From positions 46,811-110,810 of the forward strand of contig NZ_JAIUHR010000021.1 in NCBI RefSeq assembly GCF_020165195.1: a DNA stretch of 64,000 bases, written 5' to 3'. Below are positions 45,014 through 52,915 of this stretch, piece after piece (position 1 is the first letter of the stretch; each line of letters opens with the position of its first letter). Source of the stretch: Mesorhizobium sp. CA14 (lineage in GTDB: Bacteria; Pseudomonadota; Alphaproteobacteria; Rhizobiales; Rhizobiaceae). The notes below the pieces were generated by a model that worked only from the letters and a program-made list of their open reading frames with translations, was not told where the DNA came from and did not search any database. The position numbers and the translations under genes were made by a program.

Positions 45014-46084
45014 ATGTTCGCGGATTACCCAATGGCACATCCCGTGACGACCAAATCAATTCCGGCGCCGGACCGAACGCAGGTCGGATTGGCCCTCGGA
45101 CGGCTCGCGCGGCGGCCGGAGTCGGGCTCGTTCCTCGGCATGCTCGCAGTGCTCCTCTTCTTCGGCGTGTTTGGCGGCGGCAATTTCCTGTCGGCCGCTG
45201 GCACGGCGAGCTGGCTGAACATCGCTTCCGAGATCGGGATCATCGCGCTGCCGATTGGGCTGCTGATGATCGCCGGAGAACTGGACATCTCGGTCGGCGC
45301 GGTGATCCCCGCGGCATCGCTCACCGCTGCCATCGTCTCGGGCCACTATGGGCTGCCCGATTGGCTCGGCATAGCGGCGGCGCTCGGCCTTGGCCTCGCG
45401 GTCGGCCTCATCAACGGCCTGTTCGTGACGAAGACGACCATCCCGTCGCTCATCATCACCATCGGCACCATGTTCGGCACGATGGGTCTGACGCTGGGCC
45501 TCACCGTCAAGATCGCCGGCAGCACCGGCGTCTCGCTTGTGCCCGATCCCTTCATCAAGGCGATTCTCGGTGACTATCTCGGCGGCATGTTCCAGGTCAC
45601 GATCCTGTGGTGGGTGGTGTTTGTCATTGGACTGTTCTGGCTGCTGCACGTCTCGCCGATCGGCAACTGGATCTATGCGCTGGGCGGTGACAAGGAGAGC
45701 GCGCGCAATGTCGGCATCCCGACCAAGCGGCTCACCATCGGCCTGTTCATGTTATCCGGCTTCAGCGCCGCCTTCGTCGGGGTCAGCGAGGTGATGGTCT
45801 ATCAGAGCGCGCAGGTCCTGGCGGGCCAGTCCTTCATCTTCAATTCCATCATGTGCGTGGTCATAGGCGGGGTCCTGCTCACGGGCGGTTTCGGCTCGAT
45901 CGTCGGCATCGTCTTCGGCACGCTCACGTTCTCGATCGTGAACCAGGGCATCTATTTCACCAGCCTCGATCCCAATGTCGGCAGTGTCATCATCGGCGCG
46001 CTTCTTCTGATCGCAGTGCTGACCAACGACACGTTCCGCCAGCTGGCGCTGAACTATTCGTCGAAGAGCGGAGGTCAGTCATGA
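45014..46084 (+). CDS. Sugar ABC transporter permease 1 (ribose type)
   Basis: A 356-residue branched-chain-type permease (BPD_transp_2, RbsC-like). Multiple helices include MLAVLLFFGVFGGG, IGLLMIAGELDIS, GLAVGLINGLFVTK and a C-terminal VIIGALLLIAVL. The conserved LLMIAGELDISVGAVIPAAS segment is the RbsC/FrcC signature. The start could also be the ATG at 45032. Its stop overlaps the next permease start by four bases (ATGA). The two adjacent permeases are clearly paralogous, so the importer probably uses a heterodimeric channel. Confidence 0.87.
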   Translation: MFADYPMAHPVTTKSIPAPDRTQVGLALGRLARRPESGSFLGMLAVLLFFGVFGGGNFLSAAGTASWLNIASEIGIIALPIGLLMIAGELDISVGAVIPAASLTAAIVSGHYGLPDWLGIAAALGLGLAVGLINGLFVTKTTIPSLIITIGTMFGTMGLTLGLTVKIAGSTGVSLVPDPFIKAILGDYLGGMFQVTILWWVVFVIGLFWLLHVSPIGNWIYALGGDKESARNVGIPTKRLTIGLFMLSGFSAAFVGVSEVMVYQSAQVLAGQSFIFNSIMCVVIGGVLLTGGFGSIVGIVFGTLTFSIVNQGIYFTSLDPNVGSVIIGALLLIAVLTNDTFRQLALNYSSKSGGQS

Positions 46085-47103
46085 TGGACGCAATCAAGTC
46101 CGTGCTGCGTCGCCCCGAAGCCGGCTCGGTCCTCAGTCTCCTCGGTGTGGTGCTGTTCTTCGTTCTGTTCGGCGGCGCCAATTTGGGCGCGCTGGTCGGG
46201 GCAGCGAGCTGGGTCAACTTCGCTGCCAACCTCGGCATTGTCGCCATTCCGGTCGGTTTGTTGATGATCGCGGGCGAACTCGACATTTCCATCGGCGCCT
46301 TGATCCCGGCGGGTTCGATGACCACGGCCATCCTGAGCGGCTATTATGGCCTGCCCATAACTGTTGGCATTGCCGGTGCGCTTGCGGTCGGTGCGGTGGT
46401 CGGTCTCGTGAACGGTCTGCTGACCATCCGCACCTCGGTACCTTCGCTGATCGTCACGCTTGCCACGCTCGTCGCCATGCAGGGCGTGGTGCTCAGCGCC
46501 TCGGTCCTTCTGACCGGCAATGCCAGCGTGGCGCTCACCGCGCCTGACTGGGCAAAATTCCTGTTCGGACAGCTGATCGGCGGCAGTCATCAAGTCATCA
46601 TCGTCTGGTGGGTCCTATTCGCCGCCATCATGAGTTTCGTCCTGCACAAGACGCGCTACGGCAATTGGCTCTTTGCAATGGGTGGCGACAAGGTCAGCGC
46701 CCGCAATGCCGGCATCCCGACGGACCGCATGACCATTGCCCTGTTCGTGCTGTCCGCGCTCAGCGCAACTTTCGTCGGTGTCTGCCAGGCGATCCTGTTC
46801 AACTCCGCCCAGGTCTCGGGCGGCATGAACTTCATCTTCAATGCCATCGTGTCCGTGGTGATGGGCGGTGTGCTGCTGACCGGCGGTTTCGGCTCGGTTG
46901 TCGGCATCTTCGTCGGCACCATCACCTTCGCCATCGTCAGCCAGGGCATCTATTTCACCCAGATCGACCGGAACTGGTCGAACCTGATCATAGGCGTGAT
47001 GCTTTTGCTCGCGGTGCTGATGAACCAATCGTTCCGCGACCTGGCGCTCTATTTCCGACCGCGGCGCAAACAAGGCCTGCCGCGGGAGCCGGCGAACCCA
47101 TGA
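46081..47103 (+). CDS. Sugar ABC transporter permease 2 (ribose type)
   Basis: A 340-residue paralogue of the preceding permease. Both share PEAGSVLSLLGV/PESGSFLGMLAV, IPVGLLMIAGELDIS, GGVLLTGGFGSVVGI and the closing QGIYFTQIDRNWSNLIIG/QGIYFTSLDPNVGSVIIG region. The ATG at 46081 overlaps the previous stop, which fixes the start although the frame is open upstream. Tandem permeases with one ATPase are less common in the ribose class, where one permease often forms a homodimer. The pair suggests duplication and specialisation. Confidence 0.87.
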   Translation: MMDAIKSVLRRPEAGSVLSLLGVVLFFVLFGGANLGALVGAASWVNFAANLGIVAIPVGLLMIAGELDISIGALIPAGSMTTAILSGYYGLPITVGIAGALAVGAVVGLVNGLLTIRTSVPSLIVTLATLVAMQGVVLSASVLLTGNASVALTAPDWAKFLFGQLIGGSHQVIIVWWVLFAAIMSFVLHKTRYGNWLFAMGGDKVSARNAGIPTDRMTIALFVLSALSATFVGVCQAILFNSAQVSGGMNFIFNAIVSVVMGGVLLTGGFGSVVGIFVGTITFAIVSQGIYFTQIDRNWSNLIIGVMLLLAVLMNQSFRDLALYFRPRRKQGLPREPANP

Positions 47104-47178
47104 GAAACGAATTTTCAGATCAGCCCCCGCTTGGCCGAGCACCTCGGCGCAGCCGGATGCAGATGAAGAGATGATGCC

Positions 47179-48024
47179 ATGAACGACAAACCTGCCATTC
47201 TCGAACTGAGGAACGTCAATAAGTCCTTCGGACCGATAGACGTCCTGCACGATATTTCGCTGAGGGTGCGCGTTGGCGAAGTGCTTTGCCTGCTCGGCGA
47301 CAACGGCGCCGGCAAGTCGACGCTCATCAAGACGCTGGCCGGGGTCCACAAGCCCACAAGCGGCCAGATCCTGATGGATGATGAGCCGGTGACCTTTACC
47401 GGACCGAGCGACGCGCAGGGGCGCGGAATCGCGACGGTGCACCAGTTCGGCGGAACGTTTCCGCTGATGAGCATCGGACGCTCCTTCTTCGTCGGCGTCG
47501 AGCCGACCAAAGGTTGGGGTCCGTTCAAGATCTACGACCGCAAGCGCGCCAACGAGATCGCGGTGAAAGCGGTCCGGGATTTCGGCATCACCCGTATCGA
47601 TGACGGCGACCGCTTGGTCGGCGGGTTATCGGGTGGCGAGCGCCAGTCGCTCGCTATTGCCCGCGCCGTGTATTTTGGGGCGCGCGTGCTAATCCTGGAC
47701 GAGCCTACCGCGGCGCTCGGCGTCAAACAGGCCTCGCATGTGCTGCGCATCGTCAACGAGGCCAAGAAGCGTGGTCTGGCGGTGATCTTCATCACGCACC
47801 AGGTCATGCACGCCATGGCCGTCGGCGACCATTTCGCAGTGCTGATCCGCGGCGCCATCGCGGCCGATTTCCGCAGAGGCGAAAAATCCCGCGAGGAGAT
47901 CACGGATCTGATGGCCGGCGGCGAGACCATGGCTGACCTCGAAGCCCAGGTCGAAGGCTACTTAGAAACACATGAGGGGCACCCGCCGTCGCTCCAGGTT
48001 CTGGAGGGTCCAACCGCGCACTAG
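47179..48024 (+). CDS. Sugar ABC transporter ATP-binding protein, single nucleotide-binding domain
   Basis: A 281-residue ATPase: Walker A GDNGAGKST, Q-loop VHQFGGTFP, signature LSGGERQSLAIARAV, Walker B RVLILDEPTAALG, switch His in ITHQVMHAM. Ribose-type importers often have a fused double domain of about 500 residues. This one has a single domain, as in FrcA-type fructose importers, and must act as a homodimer. A C-terminal tail of about 35 residues after the last motif (GETMADLEAQVEGYLE) is unusual and might be regulatory. It starts 75 bp after permease 2. Confidence 0.88.
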   Translation: MNDKPAILELRNVNKSFGPIDVLHDISLRVRVGEVLCLLGDNGAGKSTLIKTLAGVHKPTSGQILMDDEPVTFTGPSDAQGRGIATVHQFGGTFPLMSIGRSFFVGVEPTKGWGPFKIYDRKRANEIAVKAVRDFGITRIDDGDRLVGGLSGGERQSLAIARAVYFGARVLILDEPTAALGVKQASHVLRIVNEAKKRGLAVIFITHQVMHAMAVGDHFAVLIRGAIAADFRRGEKSREEITDLMAGGETMADLEAQVEGYLETHEGHPPSLQVLEGPTAH

Positions 48025-48097
48025 ACTTTACGAAGGTATTCCCAGCCTGGCGCCGCTCCGTGCCGCCCATAATTCGAAGAACAGAAACAGGACAGAA

Positions 48098-49102
48098 ATG
48101 ACAATCCGCATTGCAGTGATCGGCGCCGGCCTGATGGGCGCGGATCATGCCAAGATCGTTGCCGAGGAGCTGCCCGGCGCAACCCTCCAATTGGTTTGCG
48201 ATATGGACGAGCAGCGCGCCCGTCGCGTTGCCGACGCGTGCGGCGCCTTTGACATTGCCACGGACCCGAAGGGCAGCATCGCGCGGCACGACGTGGACGC
48301 CCTGATCATCGCCAGCCCCGATTTCACGCATGCGCCGCTTTCGATGGCCTGCATTGCCGCCGGGAAGCGAGTTCTGTGCGAAAAACCTCTTTCACAGTCG
48401 TCTGCCGATTGTGTTGCCGTGATGGAGGCGGAGCAGAAGGCTGGGGCGAAATTCGTCCAGCTCGGTTTCATGCGACGTTACGACCGTTCCTACAAGGAGA
48501 TGAAACGGGCGCTTCAAGAAGGCCGTCTCGGCCGCGCGCTGATGATGCATAATTTCCACCGCAATGTCGAAACGCCGGCTGCCGATTTCACCGGCGCCAT
48601 GGCCATCACCAATTCCGCTCCGCATGAATTCGACGTGGTGCGCTACGTGCTCGGAACCGAGTATGCGTCAATTTCCGCATTCCAGCCGAGCCGCTCCGAC
48701 GCACGCGTGGCCCCCGTCGTCATGGTGCTGGAAACGGTGGACGGCCAGCTCGTCAACATCGAGATCAACAACAATGCCGGCTATGGCTATGACGTTCGCG
48801 CCGAACTGGTCGGCGAGCGCGCCACCGTTGCGACCAACAACGTCGCCTATACCCGCATGGAGTCGGCGCTTACCCAAACCACAAGCTACGACGCCGACTG
48901 GCGGACCCGCTACTACGATGCCTACCGCCGCCAGAATCGCGACTTCCTTCGATTCGCCATCACCGGCGAGTTCCCCGCGACCGCCTCTAATTGCTGGGAC
49001 GGCTATTGCGCCGCCGTCGTTGCCGAGGCGGGCGTGCAGGCGCTGAGGGAAGGCCGCCGCTCACCCGTCCAGATGATTGCAAAGCCGGAGTTCTACGCGT
49101 GA
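48098..49102 (+). CDS. mocA: Gfo/Idh/MocA-family NAD-dependent oxidoreductase
   Basis: A 334-residue oxidoreductase. The N-terminal Rossmann motif is GAGLMG (9-14), the conserved EKP triad is E95-K96-P97 (CEKPLSQ), and the catalytic HEFD motif lies in NSAPHEFDVVRY. The C-terminal GFO/IDH/MocA domain follows. Members oxidise ring hydroxyls of inositols, inosamines or sugars. The symbol is used for family and context only: the next genes are MocC- and MocE-like, as in Sinorhizobium rhizopine catabolism. An IolG-like inositol dehydrogenase is the main alternative. The ATG at 48098 was chosen because upstream in-frame codons overlap the ATPase gene. The stop overlaps the next start (GTGA). Confidence 0.85.
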   Translation: MTIRIAVIGAGLMGADHAKIVAEELPGATLQLVCDMDEQRARRVADACGAFDIATDPKGSIARHDVDALIIASPDFTHAPLSMACIAAGKRVLCEKPLSQSSADCVAVMEAEQKAGAKFVQLGFMRRYDRSYKEMKRALQEGRLGRALMMHNFHRNVETPAADFTGAMAITNSAPHEFDVVRYVLGTEYASISAFQPSRSDARVAPVVMVLETVDGQLVNIEINNNAGYGYDVRAELVGERATVATNNVAYTRMESALTQTTSYDADWRTRYYDAYRRQNRDFLRFAITGEFPATASNCWDGYCAAVVAEAGVQALREGRRSPVQMIAKPEFYA

Positions 49103-50058
49103 AGCTGGGTTTCGTTTCAGACAGTCTCGGCAACCTGCCGTTCGAGGCGGTGCTCGACCATGCCCAGCGCATGGGCGTATCCGGCATCGAGGTGAACACT
49201 TGCGGCTGGTCGACCGCGCCGCATTTCCGGCTATCGTCGATGCTGGGCAACAGGGAGGCCCAGAAGCGATTCGCTGGAGCGTTCGAGGAACACGGGTTGG
49301 AGATCATCAGCCTAAACGCCAACGGCAATCCGTTGCATCCGACCGATCATTCCCAAGGCGAAGGATTGAGGGATACCATTCGCGTCGCCGGTGAGATGGG
49401 CATCCGCACCGTCTGCACCATGAGCGGCCTGCCGGCCGGCAGCGCCGGAGACAGCATGCCGAACTGGGTCGTGTCCTCTTGGCCGCCGGAAACACAGACC
49501 ATCCTCAAATATCAATGGGAAGAAAAGCTGATCCCGTTCTGGACCGAAATCGCAGCGCTGGCAAAGGCAAACGGCGTCGAGCGCATCGCGCTCGAGCTGC
49601 ACGGCAATCAGTGTGTCTATAACGTGCCCTCGCTCCTGAAACTTCGAGCAGCGGTCGGACCTGTCATTGGCGCGAATCTGGACCCTTCGCATCTGTTCTG
49701 GATGGGCGCGGAACCTCTCGCTGCCGCCGAAGCGCTGGGGGCAGCAGTTTATCATGTCCATGCCAAGGATACGATGCTCAACAGGCCCGTACAGGCAACG
49801 ACGTCGTTACTTGAAAATGGTAGCCTGATGGACATTCCGGCGCGCTCCTGGAGCTACATCACGCTGGGCTTCGGCCATGGCGAGCAGTGGTGGCGGCAGT
49901 TCTGCTATCGACTCAAGATGGCCGGCTATGACGGCTGGCTTTCCATCGAGCACGAGGACGTGCTCCTGAACTCGCTGGAGGGGCTCGAAAAGTCCGTCGC
50001 GCTCCTCCAGGGCGTGATGCCGTCGGCTCCTGCAGACTTCAAACCACAAGATATCTGA
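49099..50058 (+). CDS. mocC: Xylose-isomerase-like TIM-barrel protein (MocC-like)
   Basis: A 319-residue AP-endonuclease-2/xylose-isomerase-like TIM barrel. Likely metal/substrate residues lie in IEVNTCGW, IALELHGNQCVYN, GANLDPSHLFWMG, VYHVHAKDT and LSIEHEDVLL, which is the usual Glu/Asp/His set for this fold. Rhizopine MocC and the inositol-pathway IolE/IolI proteins are of this kind. It probably isomerises or dehydrates the keto product of the MocA-like enzyme. The GTG at 49099 overlaps the previous stop by four bases and has CGGAG upstream, which fixes the start. Gene symbol by context. Confidence 0.83.
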   Translation: MKLGFVSDSLGNLPFEAVLDHAQRMGVSGIEVNTCGWSTAPHFRLSSMLGNREAQKRFAGAFEEHGLEIISLNANGNPLHPTDHSQGEGLRDTIRVAGEMGIRTVCTMSGLPAGSAGDSMPNWVVSSWPPETQTILKYQWEEKLIPFWTEIAALAKANGVERIALELHGNQCVYNVPSLLKLRAAVGPVIGANLDPSHLFWMGAEPLAAAEALGAAVYHVHAKDTMLNRPVQATTSLLENGSLMDIPARSWSYITLGFGHGEQWWRQFCYRLKMAGYDGWLSIEHEDVLLNSLEGLEKSVALLQGVMPSAPADFKPQDI

Positions 50059-50070
50059 GGAGAAACGCAT

Positions 50071-50379
50071 ATGCCCTGGGTAGACGCTTGTGCCGCCGAA
50101 GAAATCGAAGCCGAGGAAGCCAAGCGCTTCGAGAATGGAGGCCGCACCTTCGCGATCTTCCGCAACGACGCGGATGAATATTATTGCACGGATGGACTTT
50201 GCACCCACGAGAAGATCCACCTTGCCGACGGCCTGGTCATGGGCAACACGGTGGAGTGCCCCAAGCACGCTTCCGTTTTCAACTTCACGACCGGCGAGGT
50301 GGAGACGCCACCGGCCTGCGAGAACCTCAGAACTTACAGGACCAAGGTCGAGAACGGCCGCGTCATGGTCGAGGTTTGA
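50071..50379 (+). CDS. mocE: Rieske [2Fe-2S] ferredoxin (MocE-like)
   Basis: A 102-residue soluble Rieske ferredoxin. Ligands are C44-T-H46 and C63-P-K-H66, spaced as in NirD/ferredoxin-type Rieske proteins, in the context LCTHEKIHLADG and VECPKHASVFNF. It carries single electrons to an oxygenase. The only oxygenase-like protein in the operon is the histidine-box membrane protein at 42.8 kb, so the two probably work together. No ferredoxin reductase (MocF-like) is encoded in this window, so the electron source must be elsewhere. It starts 12 bp after the MocC-like stop, with GAGGAG in the gap. Confidence 0.9.
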   Translation: MPWVDACAAEEIEAEEAKRFENGGRTFAIFRNDADEYYCTDGLCTHEKIHLADGLVMGNTVECPKHASVFNFTTGEVETPPACENLRTYRTKVENGRVMVEV

Positions 50380-50385
50380 ACTGTC

Positions 50386-51165
50386 ATGGGCCAACCGTTC
50401 CAACTGGCCGCCTGCGCCGAGATGCTTTGGCGTGATCGTCCGATGGCTTGGCGCGTCGCACGGCTGCATGAAATGGGTTTCGGCGTCGGATTGTGGAATT
50501 GGCCGGACCACGACATCGCGGCGCTCGAGAAGACTGGCGCGAGCTTCACGATCATGAACGGCTATCTCGTAGGACGGCTCGCCGACGGTGAAGGCGCCGA
50601 CATGCTCTTGAAGTCAGCTTCCGAGACCGCGAAGGTCGGAAAGCGCCTCGGCGTTGCCCGGTTGAACCTGCATGGCACCGGACTCGGCGAGAGCGGTATT
50701 CCCATCGTCAAGGCCGAGGTCGAGACCGGCCCGATGTGGTTGAAGGCGCGCGATACACTGAATCGTATCTGCGACATGGCCGAGGCTGAAGATGTCGTCT
50801 TCACGCTCGAAAATCTCAACCTGCTTGACCACCCTGGCTGCCCGTTCGGCTCGACGGCATCGGTGTTGGCTTTGGTGTCGTCGATCAACAGGCCTCAACT
50901 GCGGATCAATCTCGACCTCTATCACACGCAGATCGGCGAGGGCGACATCGTGCGCTGGTGTCAGAGGTGTCTCCCGTTCATCGGCGAGGTGCAGGTCGCC
51001 GACAATCCGGGTCGTTGCGAGCCTGGGACCGGAGAGATGAACTGGCCATACATCGCAAGAGCTCTGTTCGACATGGGATATCGCGGGGCAGTGGGGCTGG
51101 AAGCCTTTGCGAAAAATGATCCGGAAGCAGCGCTGGACGCTTTCCGGCGGGCGTTCACGATCTGA
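50386..51165 (+). CDS. Hydroxypyruvate-isomerase-like TIM-barrel protein
   Basis: A 259-residue TIM barrel of the Hyi/OtnI type. Landmarks: VFTLENLNLLDHPG (first metal Glu), INLDLYHTQIGEGD (Asp/His), VQVADNPGRCEPGTGEMNW (the characteristic ADxPGRxEPGTGE loop), and GLEAFAK (last Glu). These match hydroxypyruvate isomerase-family metal sites, so an isomerase acting on a 2- or 3-oxo acid or keto-sugar is likely. Its start follows the Rieske stop by 6 bp. Together with the MocC-like protein it gives two TIM-barrel isomerases in a row, suggesting two successive rearrangements. Confidence 0.83.
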   Translation: MGQPFQLAACAEMLWRDRPMAWRVARLHEMGFGVGLWNWPDHDIAALEKTGASFTIMNGYLVGRLADGEGADMLLKSASETAKVGKRLGVARLNLHGTGLGESGIPIVKAEVETGPMWLKARDTLNRICDMAEAEDVVFTLENLNLLDHPGCPFGSTASVLALVSSINRPQLRINLDLYHTQIGEGDIVRWCQRCLPFIGEVQVADNPGRCEPGTGEMNWPYIARALFDMGYRGAVGLEAFAKNDPEAALDAFRRAFTI

Positions 51166-51191
51166 GAAATGAACTGCGGCGGAGGCTGAGC

Positions 51192-52016
51192 ATGGGCATG
51201 TATCACAACCGTCCTCATGTCGAGGACATCCGCAAGATGAAGAGAAATGGACAGAAGATCTCCATGCTCTTCGTCAGCACGCCCGACGAAGCCTCAGCAG
51301 CATCGGCAGCGGGCATTCACATGCTTTCGATAGAAGGCCGATACTTCGACAAGGAGATGCGGGATGCGGCCGGCAACTGTTTCGTGCAGGTCGGTCTGCC
51401 TTATGGCGGCTGGGGCAGTTTTGGCGGCCGTCCGCTCGCGACGGCGGAGGACTATCTGCGTGCCGCGTTCCACTTTGCCGGCATTGGCGGCGACGCCTTC
51501 TACTGCGCCGCCTCCTATGACATCCAGAAGGCGCTCTGCGACAATCACCTCCCTGTCGTCGGCCATATTGGCCTGATCCCTTCTTACATCACCTGGACGG
51601 GCTGGCGCGCAGTCGGCAAGACGGCGGACGAAGCGATGCGCTTGTGGCGGCACACAAAGAAGCTTGAGGAGATCGGAGTCTTCGGGGCTGAATTGGAAGT
51701 CGTCCCGGACCGGATCGCGAAATTCCTGACCGAGAACTCGTCATTGGTGATGCTTGGCATGGGCGCCGGCAAACATGCGGATGCGCAATATCTCTTCACC
51801 GAAGATGTCTGCGGCTACGGCAAGAACCACAAGCCGCGACATGGAAAGGTCTACCGAAATCTAAGTCCTGAGTTGCAGAAGATTCAGGACGAGCGCATCG
51901 CGGCATTCAGAGAATACAGGGTCGATGTCGAGTCTGGCCGGTACCCAGGCTATGAGCACACCGTTCCGATCGGAGATGCCGAGTTCGACAGCTTCATGCA
52001 AGCGGCCAAACGGTGA
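51192..52016 (+). CDS. Ketopantoate-hydroxymethyltransferase (PanB)-like protein, non-canonical metal site
   Basis: A 274-residue PEP/pyruvate-superfamily TIM barrel. PVVGHIGLIPSYITWTGW (121-138), the helix KLEEIGVFGAELEVVP with the PanB-type catalytic Glu (about 169), and LGMGAGKHADAQYLFTEDV (188-206) align with PanB's MGHxGLTPQ, LECVP and GIGAGxxxDGQVLVxxD. The PanB metal ligands are replaced: VGDS becomes LSIEGR, and DMPFGSY becomes VGLPYGGW. It is therefore not a housekeeping PanB. It could be an aldolase or lyase, or might handle a one-carbon unit in the reverse direction. It follows the Hyi-like gene by 26 bp as the last intact gene of the operon. Confidence 0.8.
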   Translation: MGMYHNRPHVEDIRKMKRNGQKISMLFVSTPDEASAASAAGIHMLSIEGRYFDKEMRDAAGNCFVQVGLPYGGWGSFGGRPLATAEDYLRAAFHFAGIGGDAFYCAASYDIQKALCDNHLPVVGHIGLIPSYITWTGWRAVGKTADEAMRLWRHTKKLEEIGVFGAELEVVPDRIAKFLTENSSLVMLGMGAGKHADAQYLFTEDVCGYGKNHKPRHGKVYRNLSPELQKIQDERIAAFREYRVDVESGRYPGYEHTVPIGDAEFDSFMQAAKR

Positions 52017-52020
52017 AACG

Positions 52021-52383
52021 ATGCCTCCGGAGCTACTCACGTCATTACCAGCAGGCGCCAAGCAGCCGGTAGTGCGAAGCACCAAAGCGCCAACTCTCGC
52101 CGAGCTCAAAACAATGATTGCAAAGAAGGAGCTAATACTTCCGGCGAAATTGGAGACAGCGGCTCGCCTGATGTTCTCGAACCCGGACTACGTCGCCTTC
52201 GAGAATTCGGTCTCGATCTCACGCCGGTGCAACGTATCAACGACGACCTTATCTCGCCTTGCTCCGCGCCTCGGCTTCAGCTCCTTCAAAGAAATGCAGA
52301 ATTGCTTTCGCAATGATATCCTTGATCGAAAGGGCAGCGGAAACCGAGCTAACAAAACAACTGCATCGATCGCCAGACCCTGA
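52021..52383 (+). pseudogene. RpiR-family regulator, truncated after the HTH domain
   Basis: About 120 residues that match only the N-terminal HTH_6 domain of RpiR regulators: TLAELKTMIAKKELILPAKL, ETAARLMFSNPDYVAFE, SISRRCNVSTTTLSRLAPRLGFSSFKEMQNCF. Normal RpiR proteins continue with a sugar-phosphate-binding SIS domain for a total of about 280 residues. Here the frame ends in unrelated sequence at 52383, and nothing SIS-like follows. It starts four bases after the PanB-like stop and so was once part of this operon. The break lies about 150 bp before repeat B, so island rearrangement may have cut it. Confidence 0.72.
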
Positions 52384-52527
52384 ACTGCATTTTACTAGCT
52401 GGCGACGTCAGGTGGGCTTTCTAATCTGGCTCCTAGAAGCCGACGGTCCGCTTCCGGCCTCATTGCGGCCATTCCAGAAATTGGGCGGGCTCATACGGAG
52501 GCATACGGGAAGCTTCGGAGTTTTGGC

Positions 52528-52768
52528 CCACAAAAAAAATAATAAAATCAACAATTTAAGTACGTCCTCCGGGCCCACCAAAACATCCGCATAAGCCGTT
52601 ATTCTCGCTGTATTTTTTGAGAGTTGCCCATAACATGGGCTCGAACCCCCTCTCGTTTGAAGAACCTCGAAGCGCTTTTAGGCATTTCAAGGACATCGAA
52701 TCGAGCCAGTTCATCGCCAGTGCTGAACTTGAGCGACCGTTATCGTGTTTCGGCGAAATGGCACGTCT
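52528..52768 (+). repeat. Dispersed direct repeat, copy B, right flank of the catabolic block
   Basis: Second copy of the repeat at 18908-19140, same orientation, with the tRNA-end-like core at 52566-52580 (CCTCCGGGCCCACCA followed by AAACATCC). About 50 nt further upstream, 52490-52509 (CTCATACGGAGGCATACGGG) also resembles DNA upstream of copy C. No gene is seen from 52384 to 52915. Confidence 0.7.
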
Positions 52769-52915
52769 GACGTTCAGACCGCGGTTTACAGGATGGCAAT
52801 CGCGGCAATGGTTGCGCTGCCATCCGGTGGCGGAGGCGGGATCGACGCAGGTCGTGCCACAATCTGGCTGGCGCCGTCGTGATCGGGCTGTTCTCCAGCG
52901 CCTTGCCGTTCTGGC

